From Apostichopus japonicus (Eukaryota; Echinodermata; Holothuroidea; Aspidochirotida; Stichopodidae), in contig NC_092578.1 in assembly GCF_037975245.1 (NCBI RefSeq), positions 2,916,001-2,980,000 on the forward strand: a stretch of DNA of 64,000 bases, given 5' to 3'. The translations under genes and the position numbers were made by a program. The notes beneath the pieces are model-generated. The model made no database searches. It was not told the origin of the DNA and saw only the letters and a list, made by a program, of their open reading frames with translations. Below, in pieces: positions 14,422 through 42,700 of the stretch (its first letter is position 1; the number at the start of each line of letters is the position of its first letter).

Positions 14422-15142
14422 GATGATGACAAGATATTTATTCTTAAAGTTTCTCGACAAAAATGAAATTTAACGTTGTTTTTTGGGGAGGAAGCAGCGA
14501 CTACAAAGTGTCTACACGTAGCTTCCAGCTGTGTTCGAATTCACATCCGTGATCTATTAACACCGAAGTCGGTTCGCTCGGATGGTAAAGTTTGTTCGTT
14601 GATAATTTTACAGCATGATGGTGCTGAGAACTGCATAGACCCAGAATGACGCACTGGTGTGGGAAGATAAGCGATGTCTGGAATATGGCAGTAATTCGTA
14701 GTTAATCCAGTGAGTAACGTTCAACAACTTCCTTAGCTTTCTGAGTTCAAACTGAGTTCTATGGGATTATGAGCAGATAAACAATGCATACAATGAAACA
14801 AAAGGTAAATCAATATCAATGAACCATTGATAATAAAGAAAATCACCATTGGAAAAACATAAAAAACACACGCATGCACACTAAAGATCCTCTTATTCTG
14901 TCGTAATCGCTTAGCAACCACCCAATACTTTCTACTCGTGCGGTAAACAACTGTTGCGACCCCATGGATAATGTGTGTGACCTGTTATGGTTTAAGTCAA
15001 TGGTATGAGTCATCGAGGTGATTACCCTCGTAGTGTTTTTGCGTACCAGGGAGCCGTACATGCTCTTATGGTGCAGCATATATGATCCTATGTCATGCAA
15101 CAAATTTGGTTTCTCAGGCGATATTCCGTACACTGCACACCA

Positions 15143-15193
15143 CCTGTTGAGACCAGGGAGTTGTTATGGAACATAACAACTCCCTGTTGAGAC
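15143..15193. repeat. Perfect foldback hairpin flanked by 11-bp direct repeats
   Basis: The arms CAGGGAGTTGTTATG (15154-15168) and its exact reverse complement (15172-15186) are separated by 3 nt. The outer sequence CCTGTTGAGAC occurs on both sides (15143-15153 and 15183-15193), the second copy overlapping the end of the hairpin. It may be a tiny foldback insertion or a replication-slippage product. No known family assigned. Confidence 0.85.
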
Positions 15194-15292
15194 GAGGCAC
15201 GTGTATGGTATAGGCCATACGGGAAATAATTGCTGATTTAATGTCCATACGAATTAAAATCATTACCAATCACCATGCAGCTTCATATGCCG

Positions 15293-15412
15293 GTATTAAA
15301 TATAATTAATACGGGCATTAAATATAATTAATACGGGCATTAAATATAATTAATACGGGCATTAAATAGAATTAATACGGGCATTAAATAGAATTAATAC
15401 GGGCATTAAATA
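15293..15412. repeat. 22-bp AT-rich tandem repeat, about 5.5 copies
   Basis: Units of the form ATTAAATATAATTAATACGG plus GC repeat head to tail. The left three units carry TATAATT and the right units TAGAATT, so one substitution spread through half the array. Noncoding. Confidence 0.9.
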
Positions 15413-15607
15413 GACCAATCACATCACTCATTCTCACTTGTTCATCTGATCTGATCACCGCGCCAACCTACAACTTACGTGAAAGATCTCCCTGCAGCTT
15501 TGACGGGGTCTGTGAATCACGTCCCAGTAACTCACACATTACTGGCCTATATATGGTTCAGAATGTAGACAACATAGCAGCCGGGAAGATACGATAGACG
15601 GGTAAGT

Positions 15608-16145
15608 GTCTTAATGTAGTACAATGACGTCTTAATGGAGTACAATGGCATCTTAATGGAATACAATGGCGTCTTAATGGAATACAATGGCGTCTTAATG
15701 GAGTACAATGGCATCTTAATGGAATACAATGGCGTCTTAATGGAATACAATGGCGTCTTAATGGAATACAATGGCGTCTTAATGGAGTACAATGGCATCT
15801 TAATGGAATACAATGGCGTCTTAATGGAGTACAATGGCATCTTAATGGAATATAATGGCATCTTAATGGAATACAATGGCATCTTAATGGAATACAATGG
15901 CATCTTAATGGAATACAATGGCGTCTTAATGGAGTACAATCATCAATGGCATCTTAATGGAATACAATGGCGTCTTAATGGAGTACAATGGCATCTTAAT
16001 GGAATACAATGGCGTCTTAATGGAGTACAATGGCATCTTAATGGAATACAATGGTATCTTAAAGGAATACAATGGCGTCTTAATGGAGTACAATGGCGTC
16101 TTAATGGAAAACGACGGCGTCTTAATTGAGTACAATGGCGTCTAC
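15608..16145. repeat. 21-bp minisatellite, about 25 copies
   Basis: The unit is CTTAATGGARTACAATGGCR followed by T. Because 21 is a multiple of three and the unit lacks stops in some frames, it gives long spurious open frames on both strands (7-residue repeats such as MEYNGVL on plus and YSIKTPL on minus). Two variable sites (GAATAC/GAGTAC and GGCAT/GGCGT) co-vary: GAG units are mostly followed by GGCAT and GAA units often by GGCGT, hinting at a 42-bp higher-order unit. The array is interrupted near 15939-15946 and the right end is degenerate. No start context, splice site or family similarity argues for coding. Confidence 0.9.
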
Positions 16146-17415
16146 GGTCTCAATTCCAAAGAGTGAAAGTTCACTTCATTTGGAAATGTGCCCTTCAATA
16201 CCACTGCCATCACAGTTTACCTGCATCGGGCATTTCAATATGCTCTCGCAGTAGATCTGGGAAATTTGAACTGAGGAAGTGACTTTTCCATGCTTTATAC
16301 TTCCATTTTAATTTCCATAATAAATTGAAGTTATGTTTGGTGGCTCCACGGTAGTGACATTTTGTAGAAGTCCTTTCAAGCAGTCTTTTGTTGCGCTTTT
16401 ACTTGGCAGGGCGGATCGGCAATTTAACTATATATACGTCTTTTTACTCTCTCTCTCTTATTTCCATTGCATTTGTATACAATTATAGGTTCCAACGAAT
16501 ACTATATAGGCCTATACATCCAACCCGCCCCCACCCTCGACTATCTATTTCTTGGCAGTGTCTATCTTTCTTGTTTTCGGACCAGTCTTACACTGATGAC
16601 CTGAGATATCCCAACGACCTTAAACGCGAGAAGATTTCAAGTTGCTGGCTTACCATGTTACCAAAGTCAATCTAAGCCAAGCAGCTTTTCTTGCTACCAT
16701 TACTTCTACCACGTTGAACTCAATTTCAGTCATGTGAACTTCCTGATAAGACGCCTGTATATTAACGATGCCCTCACCCTTCAATCACAAGGCGTAGAAA
16801 ACCAATTTTGTGTCTGGCTCCTATAGTGAAATTAACCAGTGAAATGCACGATGAAGCAGTGTGCGAAAATATGAATTTCGATTAGCTTAGCCTCATATAA
16901 ATCTGACATCAATTGTTCCACGTCTACACTTATCTCCAGCAAACAAATCACACGGTGGCCTCCTTCCTCACCCCCCCCCCCGAGTCCCCCGTCATGATAT
17001 AGACCCCGGTTACCTACTAGGAACCGTTGTCCCGCTTGGTCCGTGACGCGCTGATTTATTCTTGGTCGCGAAAGAAAAGTTAGAAGCGTCAAATGTGTCG
17101 CTTGTTCAAAGACCCTAGTACCGTCGGATAGGTCTGGGCAAGGTCTGGGTCAGAGGCAATTATTGCAAGTATTCCCCTATATCACCTTATACGTTTATAC
17201 GTATAACATACGTAAAACAATACGGTACCTCAACTTGTCAACTTGCGTAGCAGTTATATTGAGCTCACAATGTACATTGGATTGAAAATGCGCAAAATCG
17301 CAAAACTTCAGACTTATGGCAAATTAACAACTTGATATAAAGAGAAGAATGTATGGTTGCTCTCTCTCCCTCCAGTATGGGAACAGCTACCCAGCAACTA
17401 TTACTGCACCCAGTC

Positions 17416-17571
17416 CAGTGGCTTAGCCACGGGACTAGACCCCCCCCCCCCAAATATTTGCTCCCCGGCCCTCCCAACAAAATGATCAGAAAAAAAGAAA
17501 GTAGGTTCTGCCTACCCCTCAAAAGCTTTGGGCCCCCTAAAAAAAGGAAGTCTTGCTACGCTACGCCCCTG
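17416..17571. mobile_element. Small TIR element (MITE-like), 156 bp
   Basis: The left end reads CAGTGGCTTAGCC and the right end, on the opposite strand, CAGGGGCGTAGCG, an imperfect terminal inverted repeat. The interior has a C-run and no coding capacity. No clear target-site duplication was seen, so the superfamily is left open. Confidence 0.5.
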
Positions 17572-20500
17572 ATTTAATCCCTGCTGGTGTCAATCGCTGA
17601 TCTAGTCCAGGAATGTCGATCGCAATGTTGCAATGTCTCACTGGTTATATATCACATTGGTAACATTATAATTAGGTTTCATCTCATCAACTTATCATCT
17701 GGTCTCTATGCATCCTGTCGTCTAGGAATCTCAGAACCGTATTTACTACTCCGAGGAATCTCAAAGTAATATCGCTCCTCTAATTCGCTCAAAGGAGAGA
17801 TTTAATGAGACCAAATTATCGGTTCCAGAAACGCTTATCGATACAACATACTTGATTGTTAAATCATGAGCACGTGATATCGACGGCTTACCTTATACTA
17901 TCAATGTTACGACCAATGTTAATCAACTTAATGATCAATGACGGCTCATTTTGTGGTAACTTTCTTATTCCCACCTCCCTCCTCCCGGCATGACCGGTAA
18001 CCTGATAGCTCATCGTATTAAGAACCTTATTAGTTACAAAATTAAACATCCACCCAGAGTAATGTTTGTAACATTAATCAATCCGCCACTGTCAACTTTA
18101 ATCACATCATTAAGACATCAGAAACTTGGTACCACTGTAATGAAACATCTCTCTGCACACGTGTATTATTACATAAGGTGAAGACAATGTGTAGCTATTA
18201 GTCTACACCCCCGGGTTCAAAACCTTGGCAAGGAACCAGATTCTAGGGTCCTAATTCAAAATTACTGCTGTGACAATGTTGTTGAGCGGAATCTTATCTG
18301 GGAGATTGGGGTTTGTCTTTAACCATATCTGCACTGCAGTGAAGATAAATGGGATGGTTTGAGTGGTCATATGCTGGGGGCACATTCTCGCTTGCTAGAT
18401 GGGGTTGGGAGGGGGTGGGGGAATTAAGTAGCTACCTCTGGGAACAGGAATAGGTTCGACGACTATACGCCTGCCTCGTAACTCTCTGATCACTCGTGGA
18501 AAAGGGAAGGATTTAAGTAACCGTTGTTAATCCACGAACATAGATAGGGATTTGATCAGCTTCCGTTGGCTTCTACAACCCTTGGCATGCAATACCCTCA
18601 TCAACATACACTGTTACGAAGAAAAACACATTAAACAAAACTAGAACACTAAATCGGATTGTTTCTTGTATTATTCAACGCACACAGAAGAGATCCAATG
18701 TCAGGGTCGTAGCTACACTTCACTTTTGAGGGAAGCCCAAATCTTTTCTGACCATTTTTGTTCTTGGGGGGAGGGGAGGGGGTACCAGACAATAAAGTTT
18801 AATAAAGAGTCAATAATCTATTTTTTCCAATCATTATCAATATTTAAGTTGAAATGAATGATAAAGGAGGATAAAAGACAGACTTAAACATCATTTCTGG
18901 ATTGACAATTATCGTTACTTTAAGCCACACCGTCCTGAAATTAGTGAAACATAATTATACGGTAAATCTTTATGCCAATTGGCAAAAGTTGTTTTGATAG
19001 GTTTTTTTCTGTTTTCAGATTCTTGAAACATGGGTTGAAACTTTTTCTGAGATTTGTAAATTAAAATGTCTGTTCCAGTGTTATTCAATGGAGATTGAGT
19101 AAAATGAATTAAGAACATGATTTCCGAGGTAATACAGATAATTACATTAGTGACCATTTCTAGATACCCAAAGCAGGCCAAAGAATACCTCTTCAGAGAA
19201 GACTATCAAATTTTTATGTCATTTGTATTTTTTTGGTTGGATATGGTCTGTTGGGGTTTTGTAGTTTTGGTTGGATAAGGTTTATAATTAATTGATAACA
19301 TTATAAGCACACCATCGACAACGTAATAAATATAGTTTCCTAATTTGTAACAGATATTCTAAACCAGAATCCTGAGAAACACTGAGTTTTGATGACTTTA
19401 ATATACCAGGGATGTGTCAGTCAGAGAGATGGATATACATCAATATCACTATTAAGAACTTAAGCTTATCCATTACCATTTAGGGATGAGATAATCCTTC
19501 CCACTTTCAAACTTCCTGACTGACAGGTCTTAAGGGTCATTAATTAATGTTGCTTGTGTTTCTTGTAAAAAAAATGCTTTTCAGTTCATACTATGCATAA
19601 TAGCTGACAAGGGACATATGCTTTGAAGACAAAAGGTTTATTTAAGATAAGTTCACAGGTTCATTTCACAAAGAAAGTGAAAGTAGCTGTTGAAACGTTA
19701 AAAGTTTCTATATAGAACAACCTAGACACACATTTCTAACATCCAAAATGTTTTACAAATTACTCCAGTTTCCTATTTAAGTTGTCGAAATTAGCGCAGG
19801 ACAAGTCATGTCCTATTGCATAGAAATTTGTAAATGAGAAGCTCAGATTTAACGACTGGTAACAGTATCCTCGAGCAAAATTTGACTTTTTCTAGCCCTA
19901 CTACTGTTCTAACCTAGCTATTTACGACAAGGACATTGTAGGTCACTTGAGTTAAGGTGTAATCTGCTTGGGGTACTACTGAGCACTCAGCAGGGGTGAC
20001 ATTGGCAAACAGCAAGCTAACCTTCAAAGAGAAACTCTAGTGTTGGATATCTTCTCTCAATATAAACACATGACTACTTATACCTATTTCAATTCCCCCC
20101 TCCCCACCCCCCCCCCCCGCAGATGAGTATTAAGTAGAACAGCCATATGACATCAACGACAGCAAATGTAACTTTTATGAATTAGCTTGCCTACATATCC
20201 CTTGTAGTGATGCAATGTTGTGGTCCAATGACTTGAAAAATGACGCAAACCGTTAAGTAGAAAGCAACGATTTGTATGCTCGTGCCAGATATATCTGTCA
20301 AAATGCATTCAGAATACCTGAGGAATATAACCAAAAAAAGGCAATGTTTCTTGGTTTTCATTACGAGATAATTTGGGAATCTTTGTGCGATGCCTGAGGC
20401 CGTCCTTTTTCGCTAGTGACAATACAGTTGCCACGAGTTGCATAAGACGCCCTGACAAATCAATCCAACCATTCATTACATTAATGTGAGCCTACGATCA

Positions 20501-20935
20501 ATCGTTTGTCTACATTACCTTTGATCGCATCAACAAACTACCCATTACCTATGTGAATAATCAAACACACAAGTTAGACAAACTACTTCCCTACAAATGA
20601 TCAAAATGTTTGTTTAACATAGATATGATCACATTGTATATACTATTCCCCCCCCCTCCCCTTGACCCATCGACCTTGAGAGGCCATTGACCTTGAAGAC
20701 CCCATTGACCTCGAGGGCCCCATGTTTATCAAACACCAAAAATTTTTACTTTAGAAAAATGCTTGGGGTGTGATCAACCAGCTTGTCTAAGATATTATAG
20801 TTTAATCTCAAAACTGAGATCAAATCGACCATTCAAACTAATCTCTCCTTCTGCCATGTACTCTTCTTAAATCTTATCGCCTTTCTTTTGATCCCTAACG
20901 ACTGATCCTCGATGACTGATCCTTTAAATTCCTTT

Positions 20936-35578
<14,643 letters not shown>

Positions 35579-38500
35579 GACCGAACACGACAAGTGTTGT
35601 CTTTATTTTGTGTAGTTACAGGCCGAAAATCCCTTTCTGTGATCGTAAGTAAAGATTGGATCCCTACACAAGCTACAGTGCTAACTAATTGCCTTAGACC
35701 TTCTTATAGAACTTGCAGCAAAAACACTGTTGAAAATCTTTGCAACAGTACGAGCTTGGATGTGCTGCAAAACTTAGATATATCATTCACATGAGAACTA
35801 GTTCCACGACATGTACAGATGTGTGAAACTTTCCACAGATATTACAATATCTGTATTGGCGAATATGTAATGTGTCTGTCTGTTCAATACGGTATTTTTT
35901 TTTAATAATTATTAATTGCTTCGTTCATATCCGCTACTATGACTTAAAATTATTTCTATATTAACCTATGGGTAGAATAGATCTAATTTTGTAAATATAT
36001 AGAGCTTTATTTAGAAAATATACTGTACTTTTGCACAACTGAACAGTGTTTTCTGATCTGGTTAGATACTATCTTTATTTCTATTGCACGGATTTCTTCT
36101 ATTATTGCACGTGCCCGGCCCGAATCGGAAGTGAAACCAACAGCCGTGTCTATAATATGGCTCTAGAAACCAAAAGATAATAGCGTCCTCTACTTAGACG
36201 TAACACCACAGAAGTAATCGTAAACAAACGGTACTATGAAAAGTAGTCTTCTTTTTTACTTCGCAATTCTTTCTTTCAAAAGTCAAAATTATTAATCCAT
36301 GTAAAACGGAGGCTTTCAGAACGACAAAATATGACTGATAACTGTAAAGCATATCAGTCTTTTACAGTCAACTGTCAATTGTAAAAGTGGACAATTTTGT
36401 GAGAAGTTGTATAGTACTTTTGTGACATTTTCCGTAACAAAGAATGGTAACGCTGCCCAAGGGGAGGGGGTATATTTATTGTTTGTATCATGATGATATC
36501 AAGTTTACGATTTAATAAGGATGGGGTTCATTAAAACACCAACTCTCTCCCAAGAGGGGAAGGGGAGGGGAGGGGATGGAGCATTTAATATGGGCGACGG
36601 GCAGTAGATCATTGAATTGGCAAACTACAGAGGGTGCCACAAAAAAATTATCTCTACACTTCTTAACACAAATTCCAATAATTGAATGTTTTTCAACAAA
36701 ATTGCGGGCACTTGTTAATTATATTTCCAGTCCGCTTTTCATTTCTGTTACTTACGAAGAGGGGTACTTTTGTGGTCTGTTCAAACTGGGCCCACAAGTT
36801 GCCCGACTCCTCTACCCCTGCCCTTCCGGATCCCCCTTCCCCCCACCATTCTAGGAAATACCTTTCCATTATTTTAAATTAAGTTCTTACCAAACTACAC
36901 ATTATTTAGCGATTGATCTAACATTGAATACAAATAAAACACCATGTAGACATTAACTCAATGTTACATCATAAAATTTTATTAGTAAAATATGCATAAT
37001 TACACAAACATCACAAAAGAAATATCCTTCAAATATGTATTTTACCTGTATAGCCCAAATTATAGCAGCAACTGATAACAATTTACAATGATTGAGAGGA
37101 AACCTTTTATGATATCAATAATAAATGACCATGTACAGTACCCGTTAAGGGTTGATTGTTACACTCTCCTTCCCCCTAAAATCTGAAATCACGATAGCAT
37201 GAACTCAACTGTGGGGTTAAATTATGTTATTGGCCCTTCTTTTTGCAGTCTTCAGTTTTACATTTATTATGAAATTGAGAATACATTGTTCATCTCCCCC
37301 CTAGTTTCCTTGACCATGCAGCTGTGTCACTGTGACCACCCCCCCCCCGCCCTAAGGCCCTCATAATCATATTTCGCTTCCTACCAGTTTCGCTCAACTA
37401 TTTTTTCGTAATGTTGCTCTCCCCATCCATTTTTTCCCCTTCACCCTCCCCCCCCCCACTCCCCCCAAAAGACAAAGAAGTCTGTTAACTTTGGAAATAA
37501 CCTATAACACTGGCATGTGAATATGACTCAAGTGACTTCTGGTCATGTAAAACTTATCCCCAACCCCCTCCTCTTAAATCTCCCAAAACCCAATTAGACT
37601 AAGAATCACTTCATTAAATTTCCCAAAATAAAAAACGCATGTTCTAATTTCTTGCACTCATCACCATGTGACACACCCTTTTCTCAAGTGAATGGATGGC
37701 AGACAAATTGTGTTGTCGCCCTCAACCCCCTCCGACTGTAATTAAAAAAAAATTCTGGTCATACAGCTGGCTAGGCTGATGGTGACAGTGCCTTGTAAGT
37801 ACTACTGCAATGGGTGCAAATCCCAACAGGAATTTATACAAAGCCCTGATTTTGTGATATAACAATAGTTGTCATTTTGTAATGGTTCCTGTGACTAGTG
37901 CATTCCAAGTATCGATAATGTTTCTACCCGGTTCCCTGCCTTGATTAAACGCTATTTACAGGTTACATGATCAACACACAAAGTAGTGATGCCGTTGTAA
38001 ATATATCGTAGTTTATAATGTCTCATCGACGTGCTTCGCTCAGCTTCGTGATTTAAATTCCTACCGGCGTACATCTAAACATTTGCAGCATCACTGTACC
38101 AACCTTTACTGATCTATATCAAAGCACGATGAAAAATAATTTAAAAAACAATAAAAATAATAATAAATACTGACTGCACACCAAACTTATCCTTCCTGTG
38201 CTCTACAAATGTTAAAAAGAAAAAGGGCAAACAAGGAACACACTAACTTCAACCCTAAGTATTCTTTTGGAAAAATAGACTTGCTTCATTTTAATTTATT
38301 TTAATTAGATGAGCCTCAGTTTTGATCATAGCATATTATAGGGCAAAAAACTGACAAAAGTTAAAAAAAAAATTATAAATTAAAGACAGAAGGTACTAAA
38401 TCCTGAGCAGATGGAAACTACAAGACAAATTTCGCTAACATTTTCGGAGAGTTTGTGCAGTACAAAACGGGATTAAAAAATGAATTTTCAGACATAAATT

Positions 38501-39706
38501 AATAGCAAAATTTATGTAATGCATGCTGAACGAACAATGTTGTAACTAAAAGACTAAATAGGGTCTCGCCTTCTACTGCTGATTATTGGACAGACCAGTG
38601 CAGACTCAAGTGACATTAAATATTGGTACTTGATACAAGTGAAGCTATTGACATTAGATTGTACTCTAAATCTAAGCAGGACTAAATTTGTCTTACCAAA
38701 AATGAAGCAGGCTAGCTTAGACTGTAACAGACCACTGCAGTGAAAGCTAATTTCATAGTTGATAAGTGTTGGTATTGGATATATAGTAACCACAGGTTGT
38801 AATACAACATTTGTACAGGTACATCTTCTGTAGCAATCACTGGGCAGACCAGTTCAGATTCTAGCAGACCAGCTCAGACTGACATAGACCACTGCAGTGA
38901 AAGCTACTTTCATAGTTGATAAGTGTTGGTAATGGATATATAGTAACTGAAGGTTGTAATACAACTTTGTACGGTAATACATCTTCTGTAGCAATCACTG
39001 GGCAGACCAGTTCAGATTCTGGCAGACCAGCTCAGACTGAAACAGACCACTGCAGTGAAAGCTACTTTCATAATTGCTGCATTATTGATACTAATAAGAA
39101 GTGAAAATATTAACCTGAAGTACTCTAACACTTTTTTAGACAGGTTTTATCTTCTGTTACCTTCACTCAGCAGACCAGCAATAGACTCTGGCAGACCTGC
39201 TGAGACTGACATAGACCACTGCAGTGAAATCTATTTGCATAGTGGCTACAGGTTTGATACTATAACAAATGAAAATATTAACCAAAGGTTGTAATATAAA
39301 CACTTATGCAGGTTGCATCTTCTGTTGCAATCACTGGGCAGACTAACTCAGAAGACCAGCTCAGACTGAAACAGACCAATGCAGTGAAAGCTGCTTACAT
39401 GCTTATTGCATGTTACTCATAGCAAATGGTAATATTAACCTATTGTTGTAATCTACTTAGCAGACTGGGCCGACCAGTTCACACTACAGCAGAACATTAC
39501 AGCAAAAGCCCGCATTCACATTGACTTCATGTTTTACGTCAAACCTTAAATGCAAGTGGAAATATCGATGCGATGCGACTCAAAACTTACAAAGAGAAAC
39601 CAAAGAATTAATATCACAAGGTTTGGATTATTCTCACGACAGTCAATTGTAACAAATAGGCACGGTACACACACACACACAGAGAAGAGAACTTTTGACA
39701 GCAAGG
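35579..39706. other. Intergenic region between KARS 5' end and ATG9 3' end
   Basis: No gene recognised. The stretch just upstream of the KARS start codon should hold its promoter and 5' UTR, but no TATA box or unambiguous element was identified. A C-rich portion at 36500-37740 has several G/C homopolymers. The last kilobase is the 168-bp tandem repeat at about 38560-39510. The ATG9 3' UTR must lie here, but its polyadenylation site is not identifiable; AATAAA candidates on the minus strand occur near 38296. Confidence 0.5.
38560..39510. repeat. About 168-bp tandem repeat downstream of ATG9, roughly five degenerate copies
   Basis: Recurring marks are CAGACCAGTTCAGATTC, CAGACCACTGCAGTGAAAGC and CATCTTCTGT. 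The last recurs at about 38822, 38990, 39148 and 39316, giving periods of 168, 158 and 168. Inside each unit a shorter GCAGACCAGYTCAGACT motif is itself doubled. The array ends about 200 bp past the ATG9 stop, so it probably lies in or just beyond the 3' UTR. Confidence 0.8.
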
Positions 39707-42700
39707 TCAGACACTTTGCGTTGTATCCATTAAAGATGACTGTTCTTGAACCACTGGTAACGGGTGTTGAGGGAGGGTACTCCAGGAACCGCTCGGCATA
39801 TCTCCTTGGTCCTCGTGTTCAGATTCAGGCAGGGTCACTCTATTGTCATGAAGCTGAATAGTAAACAGAAAAGGAACAGTCAAACATTCAAACTTTCGAG
39901 CACTGTCTACACCTAAAGTCATTTACAACACTATTTAGAAAATTGGTCTCAGACATATCTGTAGTTAAACCTTTATTCCCCACTTCCCCTCCCACCTTTC
40001 TTAAAAAGAAAAAAAAAGAACTGTTGGTGAAGACAAATGACAGGCTTGACCTAAAGCACCATGCCCATCCTCGCTGCTTATATCTGATAATCATTCTTGA
40101 TGACAAAGAAGGGAAAATATTAGACATTGTGTCTCACAATAGTTGCTATCCATTTCATTTCCTTTATTTTGGTACCATGTGAAGAAAGTTACTTGAAAGG
40201 TAAAACCAACAGGATAAAATATTCAGTTCTTTCGTCCACTCATGTCTGTTACATTCAAATGTTGGCGTTCTGAATTAAATCGGAGTCTTTCCTGTTGCCA
40301 ATTTACTCACTATAATGACAATCGTTGCCAGATACATAATGATAATTAATTAATTGTAATGTTTGTATACTGGGGTGTGATTTTTAATTTGGTACTTTTA
40401 TAGTTGTGTGTCTTTGTCTGCATAAAACAATGAAGAAGGCTTGACACTCACCCTATGCATATACAGAGCACTAAAGTTCATATCGGCTGTGTTGAAATCC
40501 CTCGGCGTTCCGCCGGTCAACAGGGCACTATCCGGGGCCAGAGCACCTAGCTGGATACTCTCCAGGGGATTACTGGGGGATGTCATCACTGGACTGGTGG
40601 TATGAATGCTTTGAACAGAAAAAAATAAAAACCAGATATGCAAGAAAATGCATTGTTGTTTGGACGATGTAATAAGCTGCATTTTTTTTAAGGAACCTGA
40701 TATCCGTAGGTTCCTCTGTTCCGATATCATGTTAACAAGGTTAGATTGCTCTGTTTCATTGAACAATTAAATGACCACTGAATTCCTCTTAAAGAAATAT
40801 TCATAACTTTGGTCCTCATTATGAAAAATCACTATAGGAAGTATGAGTATTGTTGTTTTCTCCGGCTGAGTAATTCTGATCTTTTCCACTTGGAAAGTAA
40901 TGCATATGCATGAATCGTTGTTCTGAACTGACGAGAAACCCTGATCCTTCCCCTTGCAATGAAACCCTTCAGTACTGGTGTACAACTGGTGACCGCTTTA
41001 ATGAAGTAATGCATATGCATGAATTGCTGTTCTGAACTGCTGAGTATAAACCGGCCCTGATTATTCCCTTCAAATGGACCTGCAGTACTTCTTGAATAAA
41101 AGCAATGCATATGCATGAATTGCTGTTCAATGACCACTTAAAGTAAATTAATGCATATACATATGAATATTAATGATGTACATATTAACACAAATTAATG
41201 CATATGCATATAAGATCAAATAAATTAATGCATATGCATGACATCATTGCTCTTACCTGCTGAGTAACCCTGATCCTTCCCCTTGGAATGGACCCTCAGT
41301 GTTCGAGATACTGCCTTTCATCTTCTTCTGTTCTGGAGCTTTTACGGGAGACGTCATTGCTCCCTGAAGGGGTAAATAGGAGGGTGCTGTGGCTGCCCCC
41401 AGGGGGGAATCAGGACTCCTCTCTTCACTTGGTTGTTGTTGTTGTTGTTGTAAAGTTTGTTGTATAGCTAAGTTTCCAAGAATACTATTTAGCTGAAAAG
41501 GAAAGAGTGAAAAGAGGGAGAAAAAAAACTGCTGAAATCTGCTGTACGAGATGTGAAGTAAACCTGTATGCCACTATATTCATATACATGAATGTCATGG
41601 TAAGTCAGTACTCTTGTACTTCAATAAGTTGACCTGGCATCTGCTCCTGGATAAAATTAAGTTTAACTTGATGCCTTTAGTAAGACATATATAAATAAAT
41701 TTATATGTATACATATATATATATGAACATTCCATTTAATGTTAAATAGGTTGATCAAATCAGGGATTGGTTGATCAAACCAGGATTCAAGGTTTCATTC
41801 ACAATTCAATGAAAAGACAGTTCTTCTACACTATTTCATTAGAGATGAAGCAAACTCACCCCTCCTTCATCCAAAGATGACAAGGACTGAAGTGACGTTA
41901 CCAAGGCGATATTCTCAGCGTCCACTCTATTGGTCAGTTGGACTTCTTGCTGAGCTAGAGACAAAAAAACAAAACAAAAAAAACAATCTGAGTCAATTAA
42001 AACGACATGTTACTGCCAAAATCTCACTGTGTTACTTTCCAACCAGAAAATGATGCCATGCACGTTCAAAGAACAAAGCATTGTGTAACAGATTCATCGA
42101 CTCCCCCCCCCTCACCCCCCATGAACACCTACCTTTCTCTTTCAGGGCTCCTATAAATTGCTTACTCTCTTCTGGTGGCTGCCAATGTGGATTTGTCATC
42201 TACAGAAAGGAGAGAAAATATTAACAAATGTAAAAATCAATATAAAAACCATCATTGGTCCTGGGCTGTAATAATGACCTTGTGCAACCCTTTAAATATA
42301 TACCTATGAGTATTAATACCCTGGTGGCTTTCTTTTGTGAGATGTTTATACACTCATCAATGATAACTAAGAACAAGAATTTAGGAAAGGAGGAGGTGAG
42401 TTAAGGGGGCTATATGGAGTAGAGAGGGGGTGGGATCACTTTTCTAGTGAAGTCTATTAGGTTCATACTTTCATGGCATTGTGAGACCCTCTTTGGCCAA
42501 TTAACTTCTTTTTCTCCTTTTTAAGAACTGACCGAATTTTATATAGATAGTTTTTCATTGGCCACCCAGTAATTGTTCACTTATGGAATACAGCTTATAT
42601 TTACGGATAGTTAACCAATATTTATGGATTTTTGATCATATCAGTTATAAATTTATGAAATTCCTACATTATACGCATTGCGGATGCGTATCATTGTATC

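Larger units (their letters stand above)
14422..20935. other. Intergenic region between FREP and KARS genes
   Basis: No gene recognised. It contains the 22-bp satellite at 15293-15412, the 21-bp satellite at 15608-16145, a foldback hairpin at 15143-15193 and a small TIR element at 17416-17571, each listed separately, plus C-runs near 16971, 17441 and 20106. Short open frames elsewhere (16388-16675, 18915-19181 and others) show no family resemblance or splice-consistent structure. Confidence 0.5.

Noticed and set aside
14458-14460. Non-ATG (TTG) start for the fibrinogen-related protein, which would give a short basic head before the hydrophobic stretch and suggest a type II membrane protein
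   Set aside because: The codon is TTG, not ATG, and a stop lies four codons upstream in frame. The first ATG is at 14421 and gives a normal signal peptide.
15547-16166. Repetitive open frames on both strands with 7-residue repeats
   Set aside because: They result from a 21-bp satellite lacking stops. Both strands are open equally, and the degenerate ends show no coding constraint.
40832-41137. Minus-strand 101-residue open frame with repeated QQFMHMH motifs
   Set aside because: It is produced by the palindrome and exon-edge repeats in ATG9 intron 20.
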